NCBI RefSeq assembly: GCF_900176605.1
Contig: NZ_FXLP01000005.1
Coordinates: 186,001 to 250,000, forward strand
Source of the DNA: Peptoniphilus vaginalis
GTDB taxonomy: Bacteria; Bacillota; Clostridia; Tissierellales; Peptoniphilaceae
DNA length: 64,000 nucleotides
Direction: 5' to 3'
Below, piece by piece: positions 36,720-48,514 of the stretch. A program made the translations under genes and the position numbers. The stretch's first letter is position 1, and the number at the start of each line of letters is the position of its first letter. The notes beneath the pieces are model-generated. The model saw nothing but the letters and a program-made list of their open reading frames with translations, was not told where the DNA came from and ran no database searches.

Positions 36720-37214
36720 TTGGTAATTTTGGGGATTGACCCAGGGATAGCTATTGTTGGGTATGGATTTATAGAACTCAAAGGGAATTCTTATAAAGTT
36801 TTGGATTACGGAGCAATAACAACAGAGGCAAAAGTTCCACTTCCAGAAAGGCTAAATGCAATATACCAAGATATGAATGATCTTATAGAAAGGTATAAAC
36901 CCGATGACATAGCCTTTGAAGAACTTTTTTTTAACAAGAATGTAAAGACAGCAATAACAGTTGCTCAAGCTCGTGGAGTTGAAGTCTTAGTTGCCAAAGA
37001 ATCTGGAGCAGGACTCTACGAATACACTCCTCTTCAAGTAAAACAAGCCATAGTTGGTTATGGAAGAGCTACAAAAAATCAAGTTCAAGAGATGGTAAAG
37101 ATTATTTTAAACTTAGAGAAAGTTCCAAAACCAGATGATGTTGCAGATGCCTTGGCAGTTGCAATAACTCATGGAAGCTCAATTAAGTTTAAAGAAAGTT
37201 TTAGGATGATATAA
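36720..37214 (+). CDS. ruvC: Holliday junction resolvase RuvC
   Basis: Endonuclease that cuts Holliday junctions with RuvAB. The 164 residues have an RNase H-like fold; acidic catalytic residues are seen in ILGIDPG (Asp near 7), AFEELFF (Glu pair near 68) and [13 protein letters not shown] (Asp near 140). TTG 36720 has GGTGA upstream. The gene overlaps ruvA by one base. First gene of the ruvC-ruvA-ruvB-spoIID-queA-tgt group. Confidence 0.96.
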   Translation: MVILGIDPGIAIVGYGFIELKGNSYKVLDYGAITTEAKVPLPERLNAIYQDMNDLIERYKPDDIAFEELFFNKNVKTAITVAQARGVEVLVAKESGAGLYEYTPLQVKQAIVGYGRATKNQVQEMVKIILNLEKVPKPDDVADALAVAITHGSSIKFKESFRMI

Positions 37215-37798
37215 TGATAGAATTTTTAAAGGGAAGAGTTCACTCTACTGATAGGGGGTACCTAGTACTTGAATCCAATGGAATAGGCTATATTGTAAAT
37301 ATGGTAGAAAGGGAACTTCACACTTTTTATGAAAAAGAGGAAGTTTTCATTAACATCAGGCTGGTTTTAAGAGAGGATGCAGCAATTTTATATGGATTTA
37401 GACATATAGAAACAAGAGATGCCTTCGATCTTCTTACAAGTGTTACGGGAATTGGACCTAAGCTAGCAATGGGAATTCTTGATGGCGATGATGTAATTAA
37501 CATTGCAAAATACATTGTATCAAAGGATGAAAAATCTCTTACAAAATTACCAGGTGTTGGTAAAAAAACTGCTCAGAGGATAATCCTTGAATTAAAGGAC
37601 AAGGTTGAGAAGTTAGACTTAGACTTGACTTCTATGACTGATGAAGTAGAAATTATCGAGGAAAAGGATGATTCAGCAGTTGAGGCTCTAATTTCCTTGG
37701 GTTATAATGTATATGATGCTAAAAATGCATTAGACAAAGTAGATCCTTCACTTGATATTTCTGAGAGAATAAGAGAAGCTTTAAAATTAATGGGTTGA
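37214..37798 (+). CDS. ruvA: Holliday junction DNA helicase subunit RuvA
   Basis: Tetrameric junction-binding subunit that loads RuvB. The 194 residues have the N-terminal OB fold ([26 protein letters not shown] region), two helix-hairpin-helix motifs ([15 protein letters not shown] and [17 protein letters not shown]), an acidic linker and the C-terminal RuvB-binding domain ([21 protein letters not shown]). It overlaps ruvC and is four bases from ruvB. Confidence 0.96.
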   Translation: MIEFLKGRVHSTDRGYLVLESNGIGYIVNMVERELHTFYEKEEVFINIRLVLREDAAILYGFRHIETRDAFDLLTSVTGIGPKLAMGILDGDDVINIAKYIVSKDEKSLTKLPGVGKKTAQRIILELKDKVEKLDLDLTSMTDEVEIIEEKDDSAVEALISLGYNVYDAKNALDKVDPSLDISERIREALKLMG

Positions 37799-37802
37799 TA
37801 AA

Positions 37803-38804
37803 ATGGAAAAAAATAGATTAGTGGAGCCAGAGCTTATTGATGGCGATGCTAGGGAAGTAAGTCTTAGACCTAAGTGGTTAGAAGAGTATATTGGCCAAGA
37901 AAAGGTAGTTAAGAATTTAAAAATTTTTATTGAAGCTGCCAAAAACAGGTCAGAGCCCTTGGATCACACACTTTTAAGTGGGCCACCAGGACTTGGGAAA
38001 ACTACACTTGCTGGTATAATTGCCAATGAAATGGGTGTTAACCTAAAAGTTACATCTGGTCCTGCAATTGAAAAACAGGGAGACCTAGCGAGTATTCTTA
38101 CAAATTTAAATAATGATGATGTTCTTTTTATAGATGAAATTCACAGGTTAAATAAGTCTGTGGAGGAAATCTTATATCCTGCTATGGAGGACCATGCTTT
38201 AGACATAATAATAGGCAAAGGACCTTCTGCAAGGTCTATAAGACTTGACCTTGCACCCTTTACACTTATTGGGGCAACTACAAGGGCAGGTATGCTTACA
38301 TCACCTCTTAGAGATAGGTTTGGGGTTATGCTTAAGCTAGACCTTTATGATAGTAAGTCTCTAGTTGAGATTATAATGAGGTCGGCAAAAATTTTAAATG
38401 TTCCCATAGAAGAAGAGGGAGCTTTAGAAATTGCGAGAAGATCAAGAGGAACACCAAGAATTGCCAATAGACTTTTAAAGAGAGTAAGGGACTATGCTGA
38501 AGTAAAAGAAGGTGGAGTTATAACAACAAAAGTTGCTATAAAGGGACTGAACCTTCTTGAAATCGATAAGTTTGGCTTAGACAATATTGACAGAAGAATA
38601 ATACTCACTATGATTGAGAAATTCAACGGAAGACCAGTGGGAATTGATGCGATATCAGCAGCTATTGGTGAAGATAAGGGAACAGTAGAAGATGTTTACG
38701 AGCCTTATTTAATGCAAATAGGCTTTATTATTAGAACGCCTAGAGGAAGAGTGGCCACTAAGAGGGCCTATGATCATTTTGGTTTGGAGTATAAGGATGA
38801 ATGA
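37803..38804 (+). CDS. ruvB: Holliday junction DNA helicase RuvB
   Basis: AAA+ motor of branch migration. The 333 residues contain Walker [12 protein letters not shown], Walker B FIDEIHRL, sensor 1 [18 protein letters not shown] with the arginine finger, and the C-terminal winged helix ([28 protein letters not shown]). Length and motifs are normal. It sits directly after ruvA and just before the SpoIID-like gene. Confidence 0.97.
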   Translation: MEKNRLVEPELIDGDAREVSLRPKWLEEYIGQEKVVKNLKIFIEAAKNRSEPLDHTLLSGPPGLGKTTLAGIIANEMGVNLKVTSGPAIEKQGDLASILTNLNNDDVLFIDEIHRLNKSVEEILYPAMEDHALDIIIGKGPSARSIRLDLAPFTLIGATTRAGMLTSPLRDRFGVMLKLDLYDSKSLVEIIMRSAKILNVPIEEEGALEIARRSRGTPRIANRLLKRVRDYAEVKEGGVITTKVAIKGLNLLEIDKFGLDNIDRRIILTMIEKFNGRPVGIDAISAAIGEDKGTVEDVYEPYLMQIGFIIRTPRGRVATKRAYDHFGLEYKDE

Positions 38805-38805
38805 A

Positions 38806-39924
38806 ATGAAAAAAATATTATTGTTAGCTTTATTTTTGGTTTTACTGCCATTAAATATCTTTGCTAAGGAAGACTATGACAAGATTGACATAAAAGTTGG
38901 AAAATCTATTTCTGTTGGGGAAAATTTAAAATTAAAATCAAAATCTAATCTAAAAGTTATTACTTCTGATGAACAAGTCATTAATAATACAAATAATAAA
39001 GAGATTAATATTATATTTGACGGTAGTAAAATTAACATAGATGGTAAAAACTTTACATTAAAAAACTTCCCTCAAAATGGAGCTTTTTTAATATCTTCTG
39101 ATTCGCCGATTTACGTTGACAAGATTAAGAGAAACTATGGAGGAGCAATTTCCTTTAGAGTTAACAATAAAAAACTTGATGTAGTAAATAGGGTGGAGAT
39201 AGATGAATACTTAAAGGGAGTTCTTCCTAAAGAAATGAGCCCAAGCTTTCCAATGGAATCTTTAAAGGCTCAAGCACTTTGCTCAAGATCTTTTGCCATA
39301 AACAACTACAACAAGTTCAAAAAAAATGGTTACAATCTTGATGATACTACAAGATCACAAGTATATTATGGAAAAGATGTTGAAAATAAATCTACAAATA
39401 AGGCTGTAGAAGAAACTATTGGACAAGTTATTAAGTATAAGGGTGAAGTTGCAGAGACAATTTTTTGCGCTTCTTCTGGTGGTTATACAGTTTCATCTTC
39501 TGAGGCTTGGGGCGGAAATAGTGTTCCTTATCTTATAGCACAAGAAGATCCTTATTCAGTTCATCCATGGAATTATGAGCTTAAAGATAGTGACTTAAAG
39601 AAGTTAAATTTATCTGACGTATTTAGTGTTAGTCTTGACTATAATAATTCAAATAGAGTTAATAACTTGACTTTTTCTACATCTAATGGAGATGTAAAAA
39701 TCAAGGCTACTGATTTTAGGAAAAAAATTGGCAATACAATTATAAAGTCAACCCTATTTGATGTAAATGTAATAGGAAATAAAATATTAGTAAGTGGTAA
39801 GGGATACGGACATGGTGTCGGCATGAGTCAGTATGGTGCTGTCGAAATGGCTAAAAAAGGAAGCAATTACAAGGATATTATTGGATTTTATTTTCCAGGT
39901 ATAAATATAGAAAAGATAAAATAA
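38806..39924 (+). CDS. spoIID: SpoIID/LytB-domain protein
   Basis: Exported protein of 372 residues with a signal peptide ([20 protein letters not shown], possible cleavage after FAK). The SpoIID domain has [20 protein letters not shown], where the Glu matches the catalytic residue of SpoIID lytic transglycosylases; [30 protein letters not shown]; and [13 protein letters not shown]. SpoIID cleaves denuded glycan strands during engulfment, but such domains also occur in non-sporulating species as amidase activators or wall enzymes. The start is ATG 38806 with AGGATG upstream. The ruvB-spoIID-queA order is common in Clostridia. Confidence 0.9.
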   Translation: MKKILLLALFLVLLPLNIFAKEDYDKIDIKVGKSISVGENLKLKSKSNLKVITSDEQVINNTNNKEINIIFDGSKINIDGKNFTLKNFPQNGAFLISSDSPIYVDKIKRNYGGAISFRVNNKKLDVVNRVEIDEYLKGVLPKEMSPSFPMESLKAQALCSRSFAINNYNKFKKNGYNLDDTTRSQVYYGKDVENKSTNKAVEETIGQVIKYKGEVAETIFCASSGGYTVSSSEAWGGNSVPYLIAQEDPYSVHPWNYELKDSDLKKLNLSDVFSVSLDYNNSNRVNNLTFSTSNGDVKIKATDFRKKIGNTIIKSTLFDVNVIGNKILVSGKGYGHGVGMSQYGAVEMAKKGSNYKDIIGFYFPGINIEKIK

Positions 39925-39937
39925 TAGAAAGGCAAAA

Positions 39938-42075
<2,138 letters not shown>

Positions 42076-42091
42076 AGACTTAAAGATATTC

Positions 42092-42120
42092 TTGTTAAGT
42101 TATGAGTTTAAATGTATAAT
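42092..42120 (+). promoter_or_regulatory. Promoter of yajC-SCIFF-maturase
   Basis: TTGTTA (42092-42097), 17 bases, TATAAT (42115-42120), 36 bases before the yajC start. Confidence 0.75.
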
Positions 42121-42155
42121 ATAATTATTAAATATTAAGAAGAAAGGGGTCAATA

Positions 42156-42455
42156 ATGGATCAAAGAGCAATGTTAAATTTCCTTCCTTTAATATTGATG
42201 TTTGCTGTTTTCTATTTCTTTGTAATAAGACCACAAAAGAAAAAAGCAAATGAAATCAATGAAATGCGTGAAAGCTTAAAGGTTGGAGATAAAATAATTA
42301 CAATCGGCGGTATTATTGGAAAAATTATCCTTGTTAAGGAAGATTACTTAGTTATCGAAACTTCATCTGACAATACAAAATTTGAAATTATGAAGTGGGG
42401 AATTAATGGTACTTATAAAAAGAATACTGATCTAAAAGACGTTGAAGAAGAATAG
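42156..42455 (+). CDS. yajC: Preprotein translocase subunit YajC
   Basis: Small accessory subunit of the Sec translocon (SecDF-YajC). The 99 residues have one N-terminal membrane helix (about 8-25, LPLILMFAVFYFFVIRP), the family signature FFVIRPQKKKANE, then a small cytoplasmic domain with GDKIITIGGIIGKI. ATG 42156 follows GAAAGGGG. The SCIFF precursor gene starts 8 bases after its stop, so they share the 42092 promoter. Confidence 0.95.
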   Translation: MDQRAMLNFLPLILMFAVFYFFVIRPQKKKANEINEMRESLKVGDKIITIGGIIGKIILVKEDYLVIETSSDNTKFEIMKWGINGTYKKNTDLKDVEEE

Positions 42456-42463
42456 GAGATATT

Positions 42464-42610
42464 ATGAAACACATTAAAACACTTACACAAAAAAATCTTA
42501 AGAAAACTTACGAAAAAGGCGGATGTGGAGAATGCCAAACATCTTGTCAATCAGCTTGCAAGACTAGCTGTACCGTAGGAAATCAAAAATGTGAAAATTC
42601 TGAAAACTAA
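42464..42610 (+). CDS. scfA: SCIFF six-cysteine RiPP precursor peptide
   Basis: A 48-residue peptide starting MKHIKTLTQKNLKKTYEKGG with six cysteines at 21, 24, 28, 32, 36 and 43, the defining pattern of SCIFF (six cysteines in forty-five residues). Its cysteines become thioether (sactipeptide/ranthipeptide-type) crosslinks by the radical SAM maturase encoded next. ATG 42464 has TAGGAGA upstream. It lies between yajC and the maturase, the arrangement seen across Clostridia. SCIFF peptides are near-universal in that class, but their biological role is poorly settled; quorum-sensing-like roles have been proposed. The gene is easily missed because it is so short. Confidence 0.93.
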   Translation: MKHIKTLTQKNLKKTYEKGGCGECQTSCQSACKTSCTVGNQKCENSEN

Positions 42611-42611
42611 G

Positions 42612-42637
42612 GCAAGGGAAACCTTGCTTTTATTTTG
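42612..42637 (+). terminator. Hairpin between SCIFF precursor and maturase
   Basis: A 6-bp perfect stem GCAAGG/CCTTGC with a GAAA tetraloop, followed by TTTTATTTTG. Likely a partial terminator giving more precursor than maturase mRNA. Confidence 0.7.
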
Positions 42638-42662
42638 TTAGGGGTTAAGTAAAGGAGAGAAG

Positions 42663-44012
42663 ATGGAAGAAAGAATTCATAAATTTTATTTAAATAATAG
42701 ATATGTTGTCCTTGATATAGCAAGTGGATCAGTCCATATTGTAGAAAAAATTGTATATGAAATGATTGATGATTATGAAAAATTGTCAAAGGATGAAGTT
42801 ATTGATAAATATTCAAAACTATATAATAAAGAAGACGCTAAAGAAGCTTATGAAGAAATAGACTACTTGGCTAAAGAAGATTTATTATTTTCTGAAGATG
42901 AACACTTTAAACTTCCTAGATTCAATCCTCAAAATGTAGTAAAGGCACTTTGCCTTCATGTTGCTCACGATTGTAACCTAAGATGTAAGTATTGTTTTGC
43001 ATCTCAAGGTGACTTTAAGGGCGACAGAAGCCTTATGAACTTTGAAACAGGTAAGAAGGCCTTAGACTTTCTTCTACAAAATTCTGGTAACAGGAGAAAT
43101 CTTGAAGTAGATTTCTTTGGTGGCGAACCTCTAATGAATTTTGCCTTAGTAAAAAAACTTGTAGCTTATGGTAGAGAAGAAGAAAAAAAATATAATAAAC
43201 ACTTCAGGTTTACAATTACAACTAATGGTGTTCTACTAAATGATGAAATAGACGAATTTATTAATGAGAACATGGACAATGTTGTTCTATCTATTGACGG
43301 AAGAAAAAAAATAAATGATGAAATGCGTCCTACTACAAATGGTAAAGGGTCTTATGACATTATTGTTCCAAAATTCAAAGAATTAATTGAAAAAAGAGGA
43401 GACAAGGACTACTTCATCAGGGGAACATTTACAAATGAAAATTTAGACTTTTCTGAAGACTTAAAAGACTTCTACTCTCATGGGTTTAAAAAAACTTCTA
43501 TTGAACCAGTAGTTACTGATGAGAGGGAGCCTTACGCAATTAGAGAAGAGCACCTTGAAAAAATACTTCATGAATATGAGAAGATGTCTAAGGATTACAT
43601 TGAGATAAGAAAGAAAGACAAAGACTTTTCTTTCTTCCACTTCATTATCGACTTATCACAAGGGCCTTGCATAGTTAAAAGAACTGTTGGATGTGGAGCT
43701 GGTTCAGAGTATGTTGCTATAACACCCCAAGGAGAAATTTATCCTTGCCACCAATTTGTTGGTGAAGAAGACTTCTTACTTGGTAATGTTGATGATGGAA
43801 TTACAAACACTGAGTTAAGAGATAATTTTAAAAATTCTAACGTCTATACTAATGAAGACTGTCCTACTTGTTGGGCAAGATATTACTGCTCAGGTGGTTG
43901 TCACGCCAACGCTTACTACAGTAACAATGACTTAAGCAAGCCTTACAAGGTTGGATGCGAAATGGAAAAGAAAAGAATTGAGTGTGCAATTTCAGTTCTA
44001 GCTAATGAATAG
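42663..44012 (+). CDS. scfB: SCIFF radical SAM maturase
   Basis: Radical SAM peptide-modifying enzyme that forms thioether bonds in the SCIFF peptide. The 449 residues have an N-terminal RRE-like peptide-binding part (about 1-85), the SAM cluster motif CNLRCKYC (Cys104, Cys108, Cys111), VDFFGGEPLMNF, and a C-terminal SPASM region with auxiliary-cluster cysteines (EIYPCHQF, EDCPTCWARYYCSGGCHAN). ATG 42663 follows AAAGGAGAG. It lies 52 bases after the precursor gene, beyond a terminator-like hairpin, and ends at its own terminator. Confidence 0.95.
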   Translation: MEERIHKFYLNNRYVVLDIASGSVHIVEKIVYEMIDDYEKLSKDEVIDKYSKLYNKEDAKEAYEEIDYLAKEDLLFSEDEHFKLPRFNPQNVVKALCLHVAHDCNLRCKYCFASQGDFKGDRSLMNFETGKKALDFLLQNSGNRRNLEVDFFGGEPLMNFALVKKLVAYGREEEKKYNKHFRFTITTNGVLLNDEIDEFINENMDNVVLSIDGRKKINDEMRPTTNGKGSYDIIVPKFKELIEKRGDKDYFIRGTFTNENLDFSEDLKDFYSHGFKKTSIEPVVTDEREPYAIREEHLEKILHEYEKMSKDYIEIRKKDKDFSFFHFIIDLSQGPCIVKRTVGCGAGSEYVAITPQGEIYPCHQFVGEEDFLLGNVDDGITNTELRDNFKNSNVYTNEDCPTCWARYYCSGGCHANAYYSNNDLSKPYKVGCEMEKKRIECAISVLANE

Positions 44013-44027
44013 TGATAAAAATTTTTT

Positions 44028-44053
44028 AAGAACCCTATGAGGGTTCTTTTTTT
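44028..44053 (+). terminator. Intrinsic terminator after the SCIFF maturase gene
   Basis: A 9-bp perfect stem AAGAACCCT/AGGGTTCTT with a 3-base loop, and a run of T residues. Confidence 0.93.
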
Positions 44054-44074
44054 GTTGCTTGATAGCCTAATTGT

Positions 44075-44103
44075 TTTACCTTAATGATAATTTTTGATAT
44101 AAT
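44075..44103 (+). promoter_or_regulatory. Probable promoter of the recJ operon
   Basis: TTTACC (44075-44080), 17 bases, TATAAT (44098-44103), 27 bases before the recJ start. Confidence 0.6.
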
Positions 44104-44130
44104 TATCTTTATACATAAAGTGGTGATTGA

Positions 44131-45921
44131 ATGGAAAGATGGTTTATAAAAAACAAAAGTGATCCTGGTATCGACTATAAAAAATTAGGGATAAATAATG
44201 TTATATATAAAATTTTACTTAATAGGGAAATAAATACAGGAGAAGACATTCGAGAGTTTTTAGAACCAAGTCTTTCAAATTTAAATTCGCCTATTTTGTT
44301 AAAGGACATGGTTAAGGCTTCAAATATAATTCTAAGTCACTTGGCTAAGAAGAATAAAATTAGAATCATTGGAGACTATGATGTTGACGGTGTAACATCA
44401 ACTTATATCTTGTATGAAGGCTTAAGGACTATTGGCGGAGATGTCTCTTATGACATACCCCATAGAGTTGAAGATGGCTATGGTATTAATAGGAATTTAA
44501 TTGACAAGGCCCACGAGGATGGAGTCAAGTGCATTATAACTTGCGACAATGGAATTGCTGCAAGAGATGCAGTTGACTATGCTATGTCTTTAGGTATTGA
44601 TGTAGTTGTTACTGATCACCATGAGGTGCCGAAGATTGTTAAAGATGGAAGTGAAGTTGAGATTATTCCAGAGGCAAGTGCAGTTATAGATCCAAAGCAG
44701 TCTTCTTGTTCCTATCCCTTTAAGGAAATATGTGGTGGAGTAGTTGCCTTTAAACTCATAGAGTACCTTTTTTTAATTAGAGGAGTAGATAAGGAAGAGT
44801 TTTATGAAAAATTATTACCCTACGCTGCCATAGCAACTGTATGTGATGTAATGCCACTAACAAATGAAAATAGGGTAATAGTTTCTGAGGGAATTAAGCT
44901 CTTAAGGGAAACTAAGGATTTGGGACTTAATGCCCTAATAGAGGCTTCTGATATAAAAAAAGGAGATATTGATGTTTATCATATCGGCTTTATCATTGGA
45001 CCAACGATTAATTCCAGTGGAAGACTAGAATCTGCTAAAGAATCTATAGAATTATTTTTGGAGAAGGATTATTCACTTGCTCTTGAAAAGGCTAAGAAAT
45101 TAAGAGACCTCAATTATGAGAGACAAAAGCTAACTAGTGATGCCTTTGAAGTAATAGATGAGAAGATACAAAAGGATGGATTGCTAGATAAGCATAAAAT
45201 CCTTATAGTTTATGAGAAGGGCTTAAATGAATCAATCCTTGGTATTGTTGCTGGAAAGATCAAAGAAAAGTATTATAGACCCAGCGTAGTTTTAAGTGAT
45301 TCCAAAGATTTAATTAAGGGGTCTGGACGAAGTATTGAAGAATACAATATGTTCCAAGAGTTTTCCAAATCAAAGGAATACCTCAAGAGTTTTGGTGGCC
45401 ACAAGATGGCCTGTGGCTTAGCTCTTCCCTTAGAAAATCTCGAAGACTTTATTAAAGATGTAGACCAGAAGGAAAGTCTAACAGAAGATGACTTAATAAG
45501 GAAGGTTTATATAGACGGAAACTTAAAACTTAAATACATTAGTATGAAGCTTGTTCAAGATATAGAGTCTCTGGCTCCCTTTGGGAATGGAAATTCTGCC
45601 CCAAAGTTTGGTGCCAAAAACTTGCAGATAAAATCACTTAATATCTTGGGCAAAAACAAAAACTTTTTGAAGATGACTTTGTCCCAAGAAAATATAAATT
45701 ATACCGGAATTTTATTTGAAGATTCTAAAGTATTTTTAAGGAAGCTTGCTAGTTCCTATGGAAGGGAAGAAGTAATGGGTCTTTTAAATGGAAAGCCTTC
45801 CAATATTTTAATAGATATAGTTTTTAATCTTGACTTAAATAAATTTAATGGGAATGTTACTGTTCAGTTAAAGATAAAAAGCTATAGAATCACAGGTGAA
45901 AAGAATGTTATTAATAGATGA
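44131..45921 (+). CDS. recJ: Single-stranded-DNA-specific exonuclease RecJ
   Basis: 5'-3' single-strand exonuclease of recombination and mismatch repair. The 596 residues have the DHH-family motifs (IIGDYDVDGVTST, CDNGIAA, VTDHHEVP, and a later VCDVMPL), the DHHA1 domain (GSGRSIEEYN, GGHKMACGLAL) and a C-terminal OB-type domain. ATG 44131 has GGTGATTG upstream. It overlaps the downstream rel gene by 17 bases. Confidence 0.95.
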   Translation: MERWFIKNKSDPGIDYKKLGINNVIYKILLNREINTGEDIREFLEPSLSNLNSPILLKDMVKASNIILSHLAKKNKIRIIGDYDVDGVTSTYILYEGLRTIGGDVSYDIPHRVEDGYGINRNLIDKAHEDGVKCIITCDNGIAARDAVDYAMSLGIDVVVTDHHEVPKIVKDGSEVEIIPEASAVIDPKQSSCSYPFKEICGGVVAFKLIEYLFLIRGVDKEEFYEKLLPYAAIATVCDVMPLTNENRVIVSEGIKLLRETKDLGLNALIEASDIKKGDIDVYHIGFIIGPTINSSGRLESAKESIELFLEKDYSLALEKAKKLRDLNYERQKLTSDAFEVIDEKIQKDGLLDKHKILIVYEKGLNESILGIVAGKIKEKYYRPSVVLSDSKDLIKGSGRSIEEYNMFQEFSKSKEYLKSFGGHKMACGLALPLENLEDFIKDVDQKESLTEDDLIRKVYIDGNLKLKYISMKLVQDIESLAPFGNGNSAPKFGAKNLQIKSLNILGKNKNFLKMTLSQENINYTGILFEDSKVFLRKLASSYGREEVMGLLNGKPSNILIDIVFNLDLNKFNGNVTVQLKIKSYRITGEKNVINR

Positions 45922-48052
45922 ATTAATTGAAAAAGTAAAATCCTATAATGAAAATGCTGATATAGACATGATTAGACGTGCCTATAAGATGGCTAATGAA
46001 CATCACAGAGGTCAAAAGAGAAATTCTGGTGAAGATTATATTATTCATCCTCTTAATGTTAGCTTGATTTTGGCTGATATGAACATGGATACAGCCACTA
46101 TTGTTGCTGGTCTTCTTCACGATGTTGTAGAAGATACAGATGTAACTCTTGAAGATGTAAAAAAAGAATTTGGGGAGGAAATTGCCGAGCTTGTTGATGG
46201 GGTTACAAAGTTAAAGAAATTAAATTATAAAAACAAGGAAGAAAAACAAGCTGAAAATATAAGAAAAATGGTTCTTGCCATGGCAAAGGACATTAGGGTT
46301 ATTATTGTTAAATTGGCTGATAGGCTTCACAATATGAGAACTCTCGAGTATATGACTGATGCCAAAAAGATTGAAAAGGCAAAAGAAACTGTTGAAATTT
46401 ATGCGCCAATAGCAGACAGACTTGGTATGAGCAGGATTAAGTGGGAACTTGAAGATCTTTCACTTAGGTATCTTGATGAAGAGGGCTACTATGAATTGGT
46501 TGATATGGTCAACAAGAGGAGAAATGAAAGAGAAGATTTAATCAACCACATTATAAAACAACTTGAAGAAAACCTAAAGAACGTTGGAATTGAGTGCGAA
46601 ATTAAAGGAAGACCAAAGAACTTTTACTCAATTTATAAGAAAATGAAGAAAAAAGGAAAGGTTTTTGATGAAATTTATGACCTTTCTGCAGTAAGAATTT
46701 TGACTCACTCTGTAAAAGATTGTTATGGTGCTTTAGGTGTTGTTCATACACTCTTTAAACCAATACCAGGCAGGTTTAAGGACTATATAGCCATGCCTAA
46801 ACCCAACAAGTACCAATCTCTTCACACAACTGTTATCGACAACAATGGAGAGACTTTTGAAGTTCAAATTAGGACTTATGAAATGCATCAAACTGCTGAA
46901 TATGGTATCGCTGCCCACTGGAAGTACAAGGCAGGAGTTTCTAAAGAAACAGCTTTTGATGAAAACTTGACTTGGCTTAGACAATTGCTGGAATGGCAAA
47001 AGGATTTAAATGATCCAGGAGACTTCATGGATACCCTAAAGATTGACTTCTTCGCTGATGAGGTCTTTGTATTTACTCCAAGGGGAGATGTTATAAACCT
47101 ACCAGAAGGCTCAACCCCAATTGACTTTGCCTACAGAATTCACTCCCAAGTTGGTAACACCTGCGTAGGTGCTAAGGTTAATGGTAGGATTGTGCCACTT
47201 AATTATACCTTACAAAGTGGTAACATAGTTGATGTTATAACAAATCCAAATACAAGCCCATCTCTTGATTGGTTAAAAATTGTTAAGAGTCCTCAAGCTC
47301 GTAAAAAAATCTTGCAATACTTCAAGATTAAAGACAAGGAAAAGAATATTGAAAGAGGACGAGATGCCATTGAGAGGGAAGTAAAGAAGCTTGGTTACGA
47401 AACTCACAAGATTTTGCGTGATGATTGGTTAGAAGAAGTAAAAGAAAAATTAAATATGCTTAGTCTTGATGAAATGTATGCAGCAGTTGGTTTTGGAAGT
47501 ATAACTACTTCCCAGGTAACTGCAAAGTTGCAAGACATTTATAACAAGCATTATAAGAAAGACGAAAAAGCCATTGAAGAAATTGTGGAATCTAAGAGGA
47601 GATATAACAACCAAGGGATTGAAGTCAAGGGTGTTGATGGTGTAAGTGTTAGGATTGCAAAATGTTGTACACCAGTCCCTGGAGATGAAATTGTTGGTTA
47701 TATCACTATTGGAAGGGGCATTTCAGTTCACAGAAAGGACTGCAAAAACCTACAAAATAATGTTGACCCAGAAAGACTTGTAGAAGTTAAGTGGGAAAAT
47801 TCAAATTCAACAAGTTACAGTGCTTCCATTGAGATTAGGGCCTTTGATAAACCTAATGTTATAGCTGATATTGCAAGTAGGGTAAATGAATCAAAACTTA
47901 GTATGTCCTATTTAAATGCAAAAGTTGTAAAAAATGGGGATGCTGTCATAGATATTACTGTTGAAATAACTGACAGTGAAGAACTTGAAAGACTAATGGA
48001 AAAACTAAAGAGGATAAACAATGTCCTTGAAGTTTACAGGATAAAGGCGTGA
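45905..48052 (+). CDS. rel: Bifunctional (p)ppGpp synthetase/hydrolase
   Basis: Stringent-response enzyme that makes and degrades (p)ppGpp. The 715 residues show the HD hydrolase domain (HDVVEDTD, His72-Asp73), with hydrolase residues that look intact. The synthetase domain has RPKNFYSIYKKM and NKYQSLHTTVI; then come TGS (FTPRGDVINLPEGSTPIDFAYRIHS), a CC/zinc-finger region (AKCCTPVPGDEIVGY) and a C-terminal ACT domain. ATG 45905 is preferred because AGGTGA precedes it; the in-frame GTG at 45896 overlaps that site. It overlaps recJ, and dtd follows after four bases. The rel-dtd pair is conserved in Firmicutes. Confidence 0.97.
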   Translation: MLLIDELIEKVKSYNENADIDMIRRAYKMANEHHRGQKRNSGEDYIIHPLNVSLILADMNMDTATIVAGLLHDVVEDTDVTLEDVKKEFGEEIAELVDGVTKLKKLNYKNKEEKQAENIRKMVLAMAKDIRVIIVKLADRLHNMRTLEYMTDAKKIEKAKETVEIYAPIADRLGMSRIKWELEDLSLRYLDEEGYYELVDMVNKRRNEREDLINHIIKQLEENLKNVGIECEIKGRPKNFYSIYKKMKKKGKVFDEIYDLSAVRILTHSVKDCYGALGVVHTLFKPIPGRFKDYIAMPKPNKYQSLHTTVIDNNGETFEVQIRTYEMHQTAEYGIAAHWKYKAGVSKETAFDENLTWLRQLLEWQKDLNDPGDFMDTLKIDFFADEVFVFTPRGDVINLPEGSTPIDFAYRIHSQVGNTCVGAKVNGRIVPLNYTLQSGNIVDVITNPNTSPSLDWLKIVKSPQARKKILQYFKIKDKEKNIERGRDAIEREVKKLGYETHKILRDDWLEEVKEKLNMLSLDEMYAAVGFGSITTSQVTAKLQDIYNKHYKKDEKAIEEIVESKRRYNNQGIEVKGVDGVSVRIAKCCTPVPGDEIVGYITIGRGISVHRKDCKNLQNNVDPERLVEVKWENSNSTSYSASIEIRAFDKPNVIADIASRVNESKLSMSYLNAKVVKNGDAVIDITVEITDSEELERLMEKLKRINNVLEVYRIKA

Positions 48053-48056
48053 TAAA

Positions 48057-48506
48057 ATGCGTGGAGTAGTTCAAAGAGTAAAAAGAGCAAGTGTATCTGT
48101 TGATGGAAAATTAATTTCTAAAATTGACAAGGGAATTATGCTTTTACTTGGTATAGAAGTTAATGATGACGAAAATGACCTAGACTATATTATAAAAAAA
48201 GTAAGTAAACTGAGAATTTTTGATGACGAAGAAGGGGTTATGAATAAGTCGCTTCTTGATTATGGTCTTGAAATTTTAGTTGTAAGTCAATTTACCCTTT
48301 ATGGAGATGCCAGAAAGGGCAATAGACCTTCTTACATTAGGTCGGCTAAGTTTGACGACGGAATAGTTCTTTATGAAAAATTCATTGAAGAGATGAAAAA
48401 ATTAGGTATTAAGGTTTCTATTGGTGAATATGGTGCAGATATGGATGTGGAACTTATTAATGATGGACCAGTTACTATTTTATTGGATTCAAATAAGGAA
48501 TTTTAG
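48057..48506 (+). CDS. dtd: D-aminoacyl-tRNA deacylase
   Basis: Removes D-amino acids wrongly charged on tRNA. The 149 residues begin MRGVVQRVKRASVSVDG and hold both active-site motifs, SQFTLYGD and NDGPVTI. Length is exact for the family. It is four bases after rel and eight before the MBL hydrolase gene, in one transcription unit. Confidence 0.97.
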   Translation: MRGVVQRVKRASVSVDGKLISKIDKGIMLLLGIEVNDDENDLDYIIKKVSKLRIFDDEEGVMNKSLLDYGLEILVVSQFTLYGDARKGNRPSYIRSAKFDDGIVLYEKFIEEMKKLGIKVSIGEYGADMDVELINDGPVTILLDSNKEF

Positions 48507-48514
48507 GTGAAATA

